A stretch of 64,000 nucleotides of DNA, from the NCBI GenBank assembly GCA_001013295.1, contig LAZY01000053.1:34811-98810 (forward strand), read 5' to 3'. This DNA comes from Chryseobacterium indologenes (GTDB taxonomy: Bacteria; Bacteroidota; Bacteroidia; Flavobacteriales; Weeksellaceae). Below the pieces are notes generated by a model. That model did not search any database. It was not told the DNA's origin and worked only from the letters and a program-made list of their open reading frames with translations. The position numbers and the translations under genes are program-made. Below, piece after piece: positions 42,230-50,482 of the stretch. How positions within the stretch are numbered: the stretch's first letter is position 1; each line of letters starts with the position of its first letter.

Positions 42230-42266
42230 GAAAGCCGCAGAGATTCTCTGCGGCTTTCTTATTTTA
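42230..42266 (+). terminator. Strong hairpin with T-rich tail
   Basis: GAAAGCCGCAGAGA pairs with TCTCTGCGGCTTTC around a single T, and the T-rich tail (TTATTTTATT) is on the plus strand. It also lies right after the stop codon of the minus-strand gene at 42264, and may end that transcript too. Confidence 0.7.
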
Positions 42267-43058
42267 TTGGTTAGTTTCTATTTTTCTGTTGAGCATTCCT
42301 GCATCCGGATTGTAATTGTCCCAGATCTTCCAGGTATTATCTATTTTTTTGAAAAAATAGATTTGTGTACTGAGCTGGTTGACAAAATGCTCTTCTCCTG
42401 TTTCTCCTACTTTGAATAGGAGGTTCCAGAATTCCTGGGTTTCCAGTATTTTCTTTTCCGGATCATCTGTCACTACATGGATGTCAAAAACTTCATAGTT
42501 GGAACGGTTGTTTTTGGTTACCAGTTGAAAGTCATTGTCACAAAGTTCTTTACTGAACTGTGAAATTCTTTCTAAAAACGGAGAATCATCGAACACCAGC
42601 TCCTTGAAAATTTCGGTATTATGCTTGGGAAACTGTTTGCAAAATTCAAAAGCTTTTGCACAATAGTCATATACCAACCTGGACATAAAAGACACATCAT
42701 CCGCTTCATTCTGATCTTTCTTTTTATTTCTCATAGAAAGAATATAATCATTAAGGTCTTTATACCCCAGAAAAATGCATATTTTATCTAGTGTTTTTAA
42801 GAATCTTAGATCACTGTGGGTCTTGTCCTGGTAATCGTTTTCAAAAAAGCGCTGTAGCGTAACGTGAGAAATGGTGCTCCCGATTTCGAATTTTTTTCCT
42901 CCTTTCAGTTCTTCTGCTTCAGAGAGTTCATCTTTAATAATTTCGGAAAGAATAATATAATGGCTTCTTTTCCATTCATTCACATTCCCCAAAACAGAAT
43001 TCCTTACTTTAGAATGTTCTACAACTTCTTCTCGTATCGAATTATATATAGTCTTCAA
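42264..43058 (-). CDS. Hypothetical protein, possible N-terminal DNA-binding domain
   Basis: A 264-residue soluble protein I do not recognise. Residues about 60-110 (GSTISHVTLQRFFENDY ... FLKTLDKICIFLGYKDLNDYIL) have the look of a helix-turn-helix as in Xre-like regulators. The C-terminal part (TQEFWNLLFKVGETGEEHFVNQLSTQIYFFKKIDNTWKIWDNYNP) resembles an NTF2-like cone fold. Domain readings are inference. It has its own -7 box and stands between hppD and a CoA-transferase gene. Confidence 0.6.
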   Translation of the reverse strand: MKTIYNSIREEVVEHSKVRNSVLGNVNEWKRSHYIILSEIIKDELSEAEELKGGKKFEIGSTISHVTLQRFFENDYQDKTHSDLRFLKTLDKICIFLGYKDLNDYILSMRNKKKDQNEADDVSFMSRLVYDYCAKAFEFCKQFPKHNTEIFKELVFDDSPFLERISQFSKELCDNDFQLVTKNNRSNYEVFDIHVVTDDPEKKILETQEFWNLLFKVGETGEEHFVNQLSTQIYFFKKIDNTWKIWDNYNPDAGMLNRKIETNQ

Positions 43059-43084
43059 TTTCCTTGTTTTTGAAAGAGTTTTAT

Positions 43085-43133
43085 CAAAAATACTGCCAAA
43101 AGCTTAAAGCTTTTTTATAGTTAATAGGGCAGT
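43085..43133 (-). terminator. Terminator/promoter overlap upstream of 42264-43058
   Basis: On the minus strand ACTGCC pairs with GGCAGT, and AAAAGCTT with AAGCTTTT inside it, followed by ATTTTTG. It may end the CoA-transferase transcript. The tail also forms TATTTTTG (43092 to 43085), a good -7 box for the next gene, 26 bases before its ATG. Confidence 0.45.
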
Positions 43134-43197
43134 AATAAAAATATATTGATAAAGTCTTATTAAAAATAAGCATTAAAAAGTTTTTATCTGCTGATTA

Positions 43198-44472
43198 TCA
43201 GTGTTTAAATCTTTCGAATGCTGCTTTTTCCAACATTTCCCTGTCATCCGGGTGAGCAATGCTGATCAGCTCCTGGGCTCTCTGGCGAAGGTTTTTCCCA
43301 TACAAATAGGCTGTTCCGTATTCGGTAACTACATAATGAATATGTCCTCTTGTCGTTACTACACCAGCGCCCTGTTTAAGATAAGGTACGATCCTTGAGA
43401 TCCCTTTTTTAGTTCTTGAGGTAATAGCAATGATTGGTTTTCCATCTTCACCCAAAGCAGCTCCACGCATGAAGTCCATTTGTCCTCCGATGCCGCTGTA
43501 TTGAAGAGTTCCGATAGAATCTGCACATACCTGCCCGGTAAGGTCTATTTCAATGGCAGAGTTGATGGCTACCATCTTTTTGTTTTTCATAATGTTGATC
43601 GGGAAATTGACTTCACTTACATCTCTGAAGGCAAAGACCGTATTGTCATCTACATAATCATAGAGCTTTCTGGTCCCAAAACAGAAGCTGGTAATGGTTT
43701 TATTTTCATTGTAGCCTTTGTATTTATTGTTGATCACATCATTCTGGATAAGGTCGATTACTCCGTCACTCAGCATTTCTGTGTGAATTCCCAGGTCTTT
43801 ATGATTGTGCAGACATTTTAAAACCGCATCCGGAATAGTCCCGATTCCCATCTGAAGGGTAGATCTGTCTTCAATCAGTTCTGCTACATTTTTTCCTACA
43901 AGCATTTCTTCAGGACCTACTTTCGAACCATAATCTACCGTATGAAGCTCTTCTTCATGCCAAACTAGTTTATGGATTCTGCTGATATGGATCATTCCGT
44001 CACCATGGGTTCTCGGCATTCTTGGATTGACAATAGCAACAATGGTTTTAGCAGTATCTACCGCTGATCTCGCGATGTCTACTGAAGTTCCTAAAGTACA
44101 GAAACCATGTTTATCCGGCGGAGATACCGTTACCAGAGCTACATCCAGCGGAAGTATATTCTTTCTGAACAGAATAGGAATTTCACTTAAAAATACAGGA
44201 ACAAAATCACCTCTGTCTGAGTTGACAGCATCACGAACTGGTGTGGATACGAATAATGAATTGATGAAGAATTTATCTTTATATTCAGGTTTGGCAATTT
44301 CTATATTTCCCTGTTGGGTAATAGAAACCATCTCTACATGATCCAACCGGTGTGCCTGTCTTGCCAGTTCATCAATCAGGTAGTTCGGAGTACATGCACT
44401 CCCGTGAAAAAATACACGGTTGCCACTTTTTACCGTATATATTGCCTCTTCTGCGCTTATGTAGTTATGCAT
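43198..44472 (-). CDS. Acetyl-CoA hydrolase/transferase family protein, 4-hydroxybutyrate CoA-transferase-like
   Basis: A 424-residue class I CoA-transferase of the AbfT/butyrate branch: YISAEEAIYTVKSGNRVFFHGSACTPNYLIDEL at the start, VSPPDKHGFCTLGTSVD, LQMGIGTIPDAVL, HTEMLSDGVIDLI (the Glu here is the likely thioester-forming residue) and YSGIGGQMDFMRGA near the C-terminal domain. It moves CoA between acyl donors and acetate-like acceptors in the cytosol. The exact acids are not clear. It lies beside a second CoA-transferase of another subfamily. Confidence 0.87.
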   Translation of the reverse strand: MHNYISAEEAIYTVKSGNRVFFHGSACTPNYLIDELARQAHRLDHVEMVSITQQGNIEIAKPEYKDKFFINSLFVSTPVRDAVNSDRGDFVPVFLSEIPILFRKNILPLDVALVTVSPPDKHGFCTLGTSVDIARSAVDTAKTIVAIVNPRMPRTHGDGMIHISRIHKLVWHEEELHTVDYGSKVGPEEMLVGKNVAELIEDRSTLQMGIGTIPDAVLKCLHNHKDLGIHTEMLSDGVIDLIQNDVINNKYKGYNENKTITSFCFGTRKLYDYVDDNTVFAFRDVSEVNFPINIMKNKKMVAINSAIEIDLTGQVCADSIGTLQYSGIGGQMDFMRGAALGEDGKPIIAITSRTKKGISRIVPYLKQGAGVVTTRGHIHYVVTEYGTAYLYGKNLRQRAQELISIAHPDDREMLEKAAFERFKH

Positions 44473-44534
44473 ATTTTATTTTTTTAATAGGGTGTTAATC
44501 GTGTTCTCACCTCATAAAATTACCTCTCTTCTTT

Positions 44535-44542
44535 CAAAGATA
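44535..44542 (-). promoter_or_regulatory. Possible -7 box of the 4HB-type CoA-transferase
   Basis: TATCTTTG on the minus strand, 62 bases before the ATG; no -33 TTG at the right distance. Confidence 0.35.
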
Positions 44543-44632
44543 GTCTTATATTTTTACTTTTTCTAATTATTTTAACGATATTGAAAAGGACTTTTATCAT
44601 ATTCAGGAGCGTATTTATAGGTGCTTAAAAAT

Positions 44633-44663
44633 AAAAGGCCAAATGCAATGCATTCAGCCTTTT
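44633..44663 (-). terminator. Terminator of the succinate CoA-transferase-like gene
   Basis: AAAAGGC and GCCTTTT enclose AATGC/GCATT pairs; on the minus strand TTTTATTTTT follows. Confidence 0.7.
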
Positions 44664-44685
44664 AGTATTATATTCAGAGTTTTTT

Positions 44686-46197
44686 TTAATTGGAAACCTC
44701 CGTTTCTGTAGTCTGTTTCATACTTCCTGTTTCAGAAAATCTTAAATGCCAGCTGAAAGCTTCTTCCAGCAGGTGAGGAGTATGTCCACCTCTTTCACAG
44801 GCTCTGTCGAAATAAGATTGTAATTCTTCTTTATAATCAGGGTGAACACAGTTATCGATGATTTTTTGCGCCCTTTCTCTCGGTGCCAGACCTCTAAGGT
44901 CAGCCAGCCCTATATCGGTTACCAGAATATCCACATCATGTTCCGTATGGTCTGTATGAGAAACCATTGGAAGAACGTGTGAAATATTGTTTCCTTTGGA
45001 TGCGGCCTGGGTTACGAAAATACTTAAGTAGGCATTTCTTGCAAAGTCACCGGAACCTCCTATTCCATTCATGATCTTTGTCCCTCCGATATGGGTAGAA
45101 TTTACATTTCCGTAAATATCAAATTCAATTGCAGTATTGATGGCAATGACTCCCAATCTTCTGATCAGACCAGGCGTATTGGAAATATTCTGCGGTCTTA
45201 AAACGAATTTTTCCCTGTATTTGGAAAGGTTTCCTAACACTCTTTCATAGCATTCTTTAGAAACGGTAATGGATGATGCTGATGCAAAGCTCAGTTTACC
45301 TGAATCTATCAGATCAAAAGTACTGTCCTGAAGCACTTCGGAAAACATAGTAAGGTCATAGAAATTACTATCTTTAAATCCTGTAAGAACAGCATTGGCT
45401 ACTTTACCGATACCAGCCTGAAGGGGAAGAAGTCGGTCTGTAAGACGTCCTAAACGAACTTCATTTTCAAAGAAATCGAGAAGATGTCCGGCAATGGCTG
45501 TTGTCTTTTCGTCCGGCTCTGCAATATCAGCAGGGCTGTCTTTAAGGTTGGTAAAAACAATGGCTTCTATTTTCTCTGGATCAACCGGAATACTTTTTCT
45601 TCCGATTTTGTTCCAGGGAGCGACAATAGGAATAACGTTTCTGTAAGGGTAGTCTTCAGCCTGGTATATATCGTGAATTCCATATACTTCTTCAGGAACT
45701 TCCGTATTGATCTCAATAATGATCTTTTTAGCCAAAGCAGCAAATGTTACTGAATTTCCTACAGAGGTTGTAGGAACGATGCTTCCGTCTCTTTCAATAT
45801 AAGCAGCTTCGATAACTGCCACGTCAATACTCTGAAGGTTTTTGGTGTGAAGAAGCTCGGCACTTTCACTTAAATGCTGATCGATGAAGAGAATTTCACC
45901 TTTATTGATTCTGTTTCTTAAAATAGGATCTACCTGAAACGGCATCCTTTTTTTAATCACATCAGCTTCTGCCAATTTTCCGTCGGTACCGTGCCCCAGT
46001 GAAGCTCCGGTCATTAAAGTGACTTTAAGGTCTTCTGTTTTTCCTCTTTCTGCTAATGCCGGCAAAATGGCTTTGCTGTCACCTGCTTTTGTAAAGCCGC
46101 TGGACCCTATGGTCATGCCGTCTTTAATGATTTTCACAGCATTTTCAGCTGTTGTTACTTTTTGATGTAGACTTTCTAATCTGATTCTTTCTAACAT
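44686..46197 (-). CDS. Succinate CoA-transferase family protein
   Basis: A 503-residue class I CoA-transferase of the Cat1/AarC branch: IKDGMTIGSSGFTKAGDSKAILPAL at the start, LPLQAGIGKVANAVL, FSEVLQDSTFDLIDSGK (the Glu of SEVLQD aligns with the catalytic Glu294 of AarC), and NGIGGSGDFARNAYLSIF. It likely exchanges CoA between succinyl-CoA and acetate or a similar acid. In this setting it could feed acetate or acetoacetate into central metabolism, which is inference. Confidence 0.9.
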   Translation of the reverse strand: MLERIRLESLHQKVTTAENAVKIIKDGMTIGSSGFTKAGDSKAILPALAERGKTEDLKVTLMTGASLGHGTDGKLAEADVIKKRMPFQVDPILRNRINKGEILFIDQHLSESAELLHTKNLQSIDVAVIEAAYIERDGSIVPTTSVGNSVTFAALAKKIIIEINTEVPEEVYGIHDIYQAEDYPYRNVIPIVAPWNKIGRKSIPVDPEKIEAIVFTNLKDSPADIAEPDEKTTAIAGHLLDFFENEVRLGRLTDRLLPLQAGIGKVANAVLTGFKDSNFYDLTMFSEVLQDSTFDLIDSGKLSFASASSITVSKECYERVLGNLSKYREKFVLRPQNISNTPGLIRRLGVIAINTAIEFDIYGNVNSTHIGGTKIMNGIGGSGDFARNAYLSIFVTQAASKGNNISHVLPMVSHTDHTEHDVDILVTDIGLADLRGLAPRERAQKIIDNCVHPDYKEELQSYFDRACERGGHTPHLLEEAFSWHLRFSETGSMKQTTETEVSN

Positions 46198-46283
46198 GTA
46201 ATATTGATTTTGTATTAAACCACCATTACTTAGGATGCGTCATGAAAAATAATGATGGTTAAAATGGAGCTAACCATGCCTTA

Positions 46284-46291
46284 CAAATTTA
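46284..46291 (-). promoter_or_regulatory. -7 box of the succinate CoA-transferase-like gene
   Basis: TAAATTTG on the minus strand, 86 bases before the ATG and just after the hmgA terminator. Confidence 0.4.
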
Positions 46292-46295
46292 CAAA

Positions 46296-46332
46296 AAAAG
46301 ACGCTTTAAATAAAGGATTTAAAGCGTCTTTT
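46296..46332 (-). terminator. Terminator of hmgA
   Basis: AAAAGACGCTTTAAAT (46296-46311) and ATTTAAAGCGTCTTTT (46317-46332) form a perfect 16-base-pair stem. Confidence 0.85.
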
Positions 46333-46361
46333 GTATGTATTCAGTAATACTTTTTATTATT

Positions 46362-47513
46362 TTATTCCAGCCATGAAGTTTTGTAGGACGGATCTTCCAC
46401 TTTTAAAGCTTCTTCTGTAATTTTCAGCGGGCGGAAAGGGTCTACCATTACCGCATATTCTTCAGTGAATTTCTTACCGATACTTCTTTCCATAGCACCA
46501 GGGTGAGGCCCGTGTACGATTCCTCCCGGATGAAGGGTAAAATCCATCAGGTCGATATGGTTACGGCTCATAAAGTCACCTTCCGTATAGAACAGCACTT
46601 CATCAGAATCGATATTGGAGTGATTGTAAGGAGCCGGAATTGCCAATGGGTGGTAATCATACATTCTTGCACAGAACGAACATACCACAAAGTTGTGTCC
46701 TTCAAAGTTTTGGTGAACCGGTGGCGGTTGGTGAATTCTTCCGGTGATCGGTTCAAAGTTTTTGATATTGAATTTATAAGGATAGAAATAGCCATCCCAG
46801 CCTACCACATCAAACGGATGGGTAGCATAGATGAAATCTGTAATCTGATTTTCTTTTTTTACTTTGATCAGGAATTCTCCTTTTTCATCTACAGGTTCTT
46901 TGAAAGTAGGAGCAATCATATCTCTTTCGCAGAAAGGAGAATGTTCCAAAAGCTGCCCGAATTCATTTCTGTATCTTTTCGGAGTATAGATCGGAGAGTG
47001 GCTTTCCAGTACGAAAAATACGGTATCATCAGACTTCAGTTCTACCTGATAGATCGTACCTCTTGGGATAATAAGATAGTCACCGGTCACAAACTCAAGG
47101 TCTCCTACAAAGGTTTTTAAGATTCCGTTCCCCTGGTGAACGTACAGAAGTTCATCACATTCAGCATTTTTATAAAAATAATCCATCGATTTTCTTGGCT
47201 TGGCCAATCCCATTTTCAGGTCATTATTCATCAAAAGGATCTTTCTGCTGTCCATAAAATCATCTTCAGGAGTGACATTCATTCCTTTGAACATTCTTGG
47301 AGCCACATTTTTTTCAACGGCAATTTTAGGCGTTACATCCTTAGGCTCACCGATCGATTTGATCTGTGTAGGACGGTGAATATGGTAGAGCAGTGAAGAA
47401 ATACCATGAAAACCTTCTGTTCCGAAAAGCTGTTCATAGTAAAATTTATCTTCAGGAGACTTAAAGATAGTGTGTCTTTTTTGTGGGATATTTCCCGCTA
47501 GATGATATCTCAT
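46362..47513 (-). CDS. hmgA: Homogentisate 1,2-dioxygenase
   Basis: A 383-residue cupin-type iron dioxygenase: RYHLAGNIPQKRHT at the start, ECDELLYVHQGNGILKT in the first cupin, PPPVHQNFEGHNFVVCSFCARMYDYHPLAIPAPYNHSNIDSDEVLFYTEGDF with iron ligands His and Glu, and TLHPGGIVHGPHPGA. It opens homogentisate to maleylacetoacetate. It is slightly shorter than human HGD (445), as is usual for this bacterial branch. It has its own promoter, apart from hppD and fahA. Confidence 0.95.
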   Translation of the reverse strand: MRYHLAGNIPQKRHTIFKSPEDKFYYEQLFGTEGFHGISSLLYHIHRPTQIKSIGEPKDVTPKIAVEKNVAPRMFKGMNVTPEDDFMDSRKILLMNNDLKMGLAKPRKSMDYFYKNAECDELLYVHQGNGILKTFVGDLEFVTGDYLIIPRGTIYQVELKSDDTVFFVLESHSPIYTPKRYRNEFGQLLEHSPFCERDMIAPTFKEPVDEKGEFLIKVKKENQITDFIYATHPFDVVGWDGYFYPYKFNIKNFEPITGRIHQPPPVHQNFEGHNFVVCSFCARMYDYHPLAIPAPYNHSNIDSDEVLFYTEGDFMSRNHIDLMDFTLHPGGIVHGPHPGAMERSIGKKFTEEYAVMVDPFRPLKITEEALKVEDPSYKTSWLE

Positions 47514-47535
47514 TTTACTTTCATATGTAGTTTCT

Positions 47536-47543
47536 CAAATTTA
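47536..47543 (-). promoter_or_regulatory. -7 box of hmgA
   Basis: TAAATTTG on the minus strand, 22 bases before the ATG. Confidence 0.5.
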
Positions 47544-47602
47544 ATCATTTTTCATGAATTGATCGTACCTATATTTTTCTTGATGTTTTGTATTTAAAAA
47601 AT

Positions 47603-47626
47603 AATTGTTAGATTTGTCTAACAATT
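47603..47626 (+). promoter_or_regulatory. Palindromic operator over the -7 box of the second TonB receptor
   Basis: AATTGTTAGA (47603-47612) and TCTAACAATT (47617-47626) are exact inverted 10-base arms around TTTG. The -7 box TAGATTTG (47609-47616) lies inside, so a bound regulator would block RNA polymerase. The TTAGA/TCTAA halves recall DtxR/MntR-family sites; that is only a likeness. Confidence 0.65.
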
Positions 47627-47634
47627 TTAATTTC

Positions 47635-49704
47635 ATGAAGCGAATATTATTTTCTATTACTTTTTTATCATCATACTGTTTTGCGCAGGAAACAGACAGT
47701 TTAAGTCTGCAGACCAACAAAAAACTGGATTCTGCCAACATTACCAAAAGAGAAATCAAGACGAGTAATATAGAGGATGTAGTGGTTACCGGAACCATAA
47801 AACCGATGAGCAGATCAAAAAGTCCTGTGGCTGTTGAGATCTATAGTCAGAAATTTTTTCAGAAAAATCCCACCCCAAGTATTTTTGAAGCCATTGCCAT
47901 GGTGAATGGCGTAAAACCTCAGTTGAACTGTTCGGTTTGTAACACCGGAGATATTCATATCAATGGGCTTGAGGGACCTTATACCATGATCCTGATCGAC
48001 GGAATGCCGATTGTAAGTTCACTTTCTACAGTATACGGATTGAGCGGAATTCCCAATAGTTTAGTAGACAGAATAGAAGTGGTAAAGGGACCGGCTTCCT
48101 CTATCTACGGTTCTGAAGCAATGGGAGGAGTGATCAATATTATCACAAAAAATGCACTGACGGCGCCTAAACTGAGTGTAGATTTGATGACCAGCACCTG
48201 GAGTGAAAACAACCTGGATCTTTCTACAAAATTTAATCTTGGAAAGAATGCCGCTTCATTATTGAGCTTAAATTATTTCAGTTTTAAAGAACGAATAGAC
48301 CAGAATAAAGATAATTTCACGGATACTACTTTACAGAGCAGAATTTCTGTTTTCAACAAATGGAATTTTAAAAGGAAGGAAAACAGACAGGCAAGTCTTG
48401 CTATGAGATACCTGTATGAAGACCGCTTCGGAGGAGAAATGCAGTGGAATAAATCTTTCCGGGGAAGTGATGAAGTATATGGCGAAAGCATCTATACCAA
48501 CAGAGCGGAAGTTTTCGGGTTGTATGAATGGCCTATGAAAGAGCATATCGTTACCCAGTTTTCTTATAATTATCATGATCAGAATTCTTTTTACGGAGCA
48601 AACCCTTTCAATGCCCTTCAGAAAGTTGCTTTTGTACAGACCTATTGGGACAGAAGTTTCGGGAAACATGATATTACAGCAGGGCTTACTTTTAAAAGAA
48701 CTTTTTATGATGATAATACCCCGGGAACTCTAGCCTCCGACGGGATCACCAATGCACCGATGAAATCTCCGATCTGGGGAGTATTTATCCAGGATCAATG
48801 GGAGATTAATGATAAAAATACTTTATTACTGGGGTACAGATATGACTATGACAAAGTTCATCACTCGGTACATTCACCAAGACTGGCGTGGAAGTTTTCT
48901 CCCAATCCTTATCATACTTTACGGTTCAATTTCGGAACGGGGTTCAGAGTGGTCAACCTGTTTACAGAAGATCATGCTGCTTTGACCGGATCAAGAGAGG
49001 TGGTGGTGAAATCAGATCTTCAGCCGGAAAGATCGGTAAATGGTAATTTGAATTATATCTGGAAAATTCCTGTAGGAACCCGGATGCTGAGCCTGGATGC
49101 CTCCGCATTTTACACCTATTTCAGTAATAAAATTGTAGGAGATTTTGATTCTGATCCCAATAAGATCATCTATGACAACCTTCATGGATACGGAATTTCG
49201 AGAGGAGCTTCCCTGAATGTGGATTTCACTTTTCAGTTTCCTTTGAGTGTAAATCTGGGAGTGACTTATCTTGATGTCTATCAGAAATATGATAATGAAA
49301 ATCAAAAGACCCAGCAGTTGCACGCTCCCAAATGGAGCGGAACTTATAATCTGACCTATAAATTTCCGAGTAATCTGACTATAGATTTTACCGGACAGTT
49401 TTATGGCCCGATGAGGCTTCCTGTTTTGCCCAATGATTACCGTCCGGAATATTCCCCGTTTTATTCTCTGGCCAATATTCAGGTCTCAAAGAGTTTCAAA
49501 TCCGGGTTTGAAGTGTATTGCGGAGTGAAAAATTTATTCAATTTTACTCCTAAAGATCCTTTGATGAGGCCGTTTGATCCATTTGATAAACATGCTGATG
49601 ATCCGGTCAGCAATCCTAACCATTATACTTTCGATACCGCTTACGGCTATGCCCCCATGCAGCGTATCAGAGGGTTTCTGGGAGTAAAATATACGTTGAA
49701 ATGA
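47635..49704 (+). CDS. TonB-dependent receptor with CxxC motif in the plug
   Basis: A 689-residue receptor from the ATG at 47635, which gives a clean signal peptide (KRILFSITFLSSYCFAQ). The plug domain (VEIYSQKFFQKNPTPSIFEAIAMVNGVKPQ onward) contains NCSVCNTGDIHINGLEGPYTMILIDGMPIV, so two cysteines sit near the plug apex. The barrel ends LGVKYTLK. Its stop overlaps the next gene by four bases. The palindrome over its promoter points to regulated uptake. The pairing with a thioredoxin-like protein suggests a metal or haem ligand handled by thiols; the substrate is unproven. Confidence 0.87.
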   Translation: MKRILFSITFLSSYCFAQETDSLSLQTNKKLDSANITKREIKTSNIEDVVVTGTIKPMSRSKSPVAVEIYSQKFFQKNPTPSIFEAIAMVNGVKPQLNCSVCNTGDIHINGLEGPYTMILIDGMPIVSSLSTVYGLSGIPNSLVDRIEVVKGPASSIYGSEAMGGVINIITKNALTAPKLSVDLMTSTWSENNLDLSTKFNLGKNAASLLSLNYFSFKERIDQNKDNFTDTTLQSRISVFNKWNFKRKENRQASLAMRYLYEDRFGGEMQWNKSFRGSDEVYGESIYTNRAEVFGLYEWPMKEHIVTQFSYNYHDQNSFYGANPFNALQKVAFVQTYWDRSFGKHDITAGLTFKRTFYDDNTPGTLASDGITNAPMKSPIWGVFIQDQWEINDKNTLLLGYRYDYDKVHHSVHSPRLAWKFSPNPYHTLRFNFGTGFRVVNLFTEDHAALTGSREVVVKSDLQPERSVNGNLNYIWKIPVGTRMLSLDASAFYTYFSNKIVGDFDSDPNKIIYDNLHGYGISRGASLNVDFTFQFPLSVNLGVTYLDVYQKYDNENQKTQQLHAPKWSGTYNLTYKFPSNLTIDFTGQFYGPMRLPVLPNDYRPEYSPFYSLANIQVSKSFKSGFEVYCGVKNLFNFTPKDPLMRPFDPFDKHADDPVSNPNHYTFDTAYGYAPMQRIRGFLGVKYTLK

Positions 49705-50162
49705 AAAAAATAGCTTTATTTTTAATGTTAGTGCCTTGTTTTTATCTGTCTCAGATGAAGACAGGCACTTTTTCTGAAATGGAGGCTTTGCAAAAAGAAA
49801 ACACAAAGCCTGTTATCATCCATCTGTATACCGATTGGTGTGCAGTCTGTAAAATAGAATCTTATCATCTTAATAAGGACCAGGAACTGGTGAAAATGAT
49901 GAATGATCATTTTTATTTTATCAATTTTGAGGCTGAGAAAACGAAAGAAAAGATCCGTTTTCAGAACCGGGAATTCGATTATCTGTCTAACGGAAGTACG
50001 GGAATTCACGAACTGGCACTGGCACTTTCGAAAAATAAAAACCAGCCTGTTTATCCGGTGTGGATTATTCTGGATAAGAATCAGAATTTAGTGTACTATC
50101 ATGAAGGGCAGTTTACCGCCGAGAAAATGAAAGAGAAATTGAAGGAAGTTTCTGCTTTGTGA
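49701..50162 (+). CDS. Exported thioredoxin-like protein
   Basis: A 153-residue protein with a signal peptide (KKIALFLMLVPCFYLSQ) and a thioredoxin fold with WCAVC (CxxC active site near 49-52), as in DUF255/SoxW-like or thiol-reducing periplasmic proteins. It has the conserved cis-Pro region (QPVYPVWIIL). It overlaps the receptor stop by four bases (ATGA), so it is translationally coupled. It probably reduces or loads the receptor, or keeps the ligand reduced, in the periplasm. Confidence 0.85.
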   Translation: MKKIALFLMLVPCFYLSQMKTGTFSEMEALQKENTKPVIIHLYTDWCAVCKIESYHLNKDQELVKMMNDHFYFINFEAEKTKEKIRFQNREFDYLSNGSTGIHELALALSKNKNQPVYPVWIILDKNQNLVYYHEGQFTAEKMKEKLKEVSAL

Positions 50163-50338
50163 GGGGTGTCTTTTTTATTTGAAGAGGCAAAAGCGCCATG
50201 TTTAATTTTTTGATTTGTTCTGAAGTAGAGATTTTAGGTACCATTGCCTTTATTGACGAAAAAGATGAGATTGATCTATATTTTAAAATAAACTTTTTTA
50301 GATTTTGGCTAAAGCCAATGAATTGGTTTAATGAAGAA

Positions 50339-50440
50339 AGAGGCTGTCTCAAAAGGTAAACTAATGCTCTGAGAATCTCCTAAATGACAAAATTTGTCAG
50401 ACAGGAGTCCGAGAGAGGGGGTACTTTTGAGACAGCCTCT
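50339..50440. mobile_element. Small MITE-like element with 17-base terminal inverted repeats
   Basis: The ends AGAGGCTGTCTCAAAAG (50339-50355) and CTTTTGAGACAGCCTCT (50424-50440) are exact inverted repeats. The centre is palindromic too (TGACAAAATTTGTCA, 50385-50399), as are the flanks of it (TCTCCT / AGGAG), so the whole 102 bases can fold into one long hairpin. No coding capacity. The rest of 50163-50482 shows GGCTAAAGCC (50308-50317), a short palindrome seen again near 61608, and no gene. Confidence 0.7.
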
Positions 50441-50482
50441 CCTATTGAATTTTCATGAATATAATATTTTAATTCCTCAGTC

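Noticed and set aside
42228..42419. 63-codon plus-strand frame starting in the hairpin
   Set aside because: Lies antisense to the minus-strand gene at 42264 and begins inside a terminator; a shadow frame.
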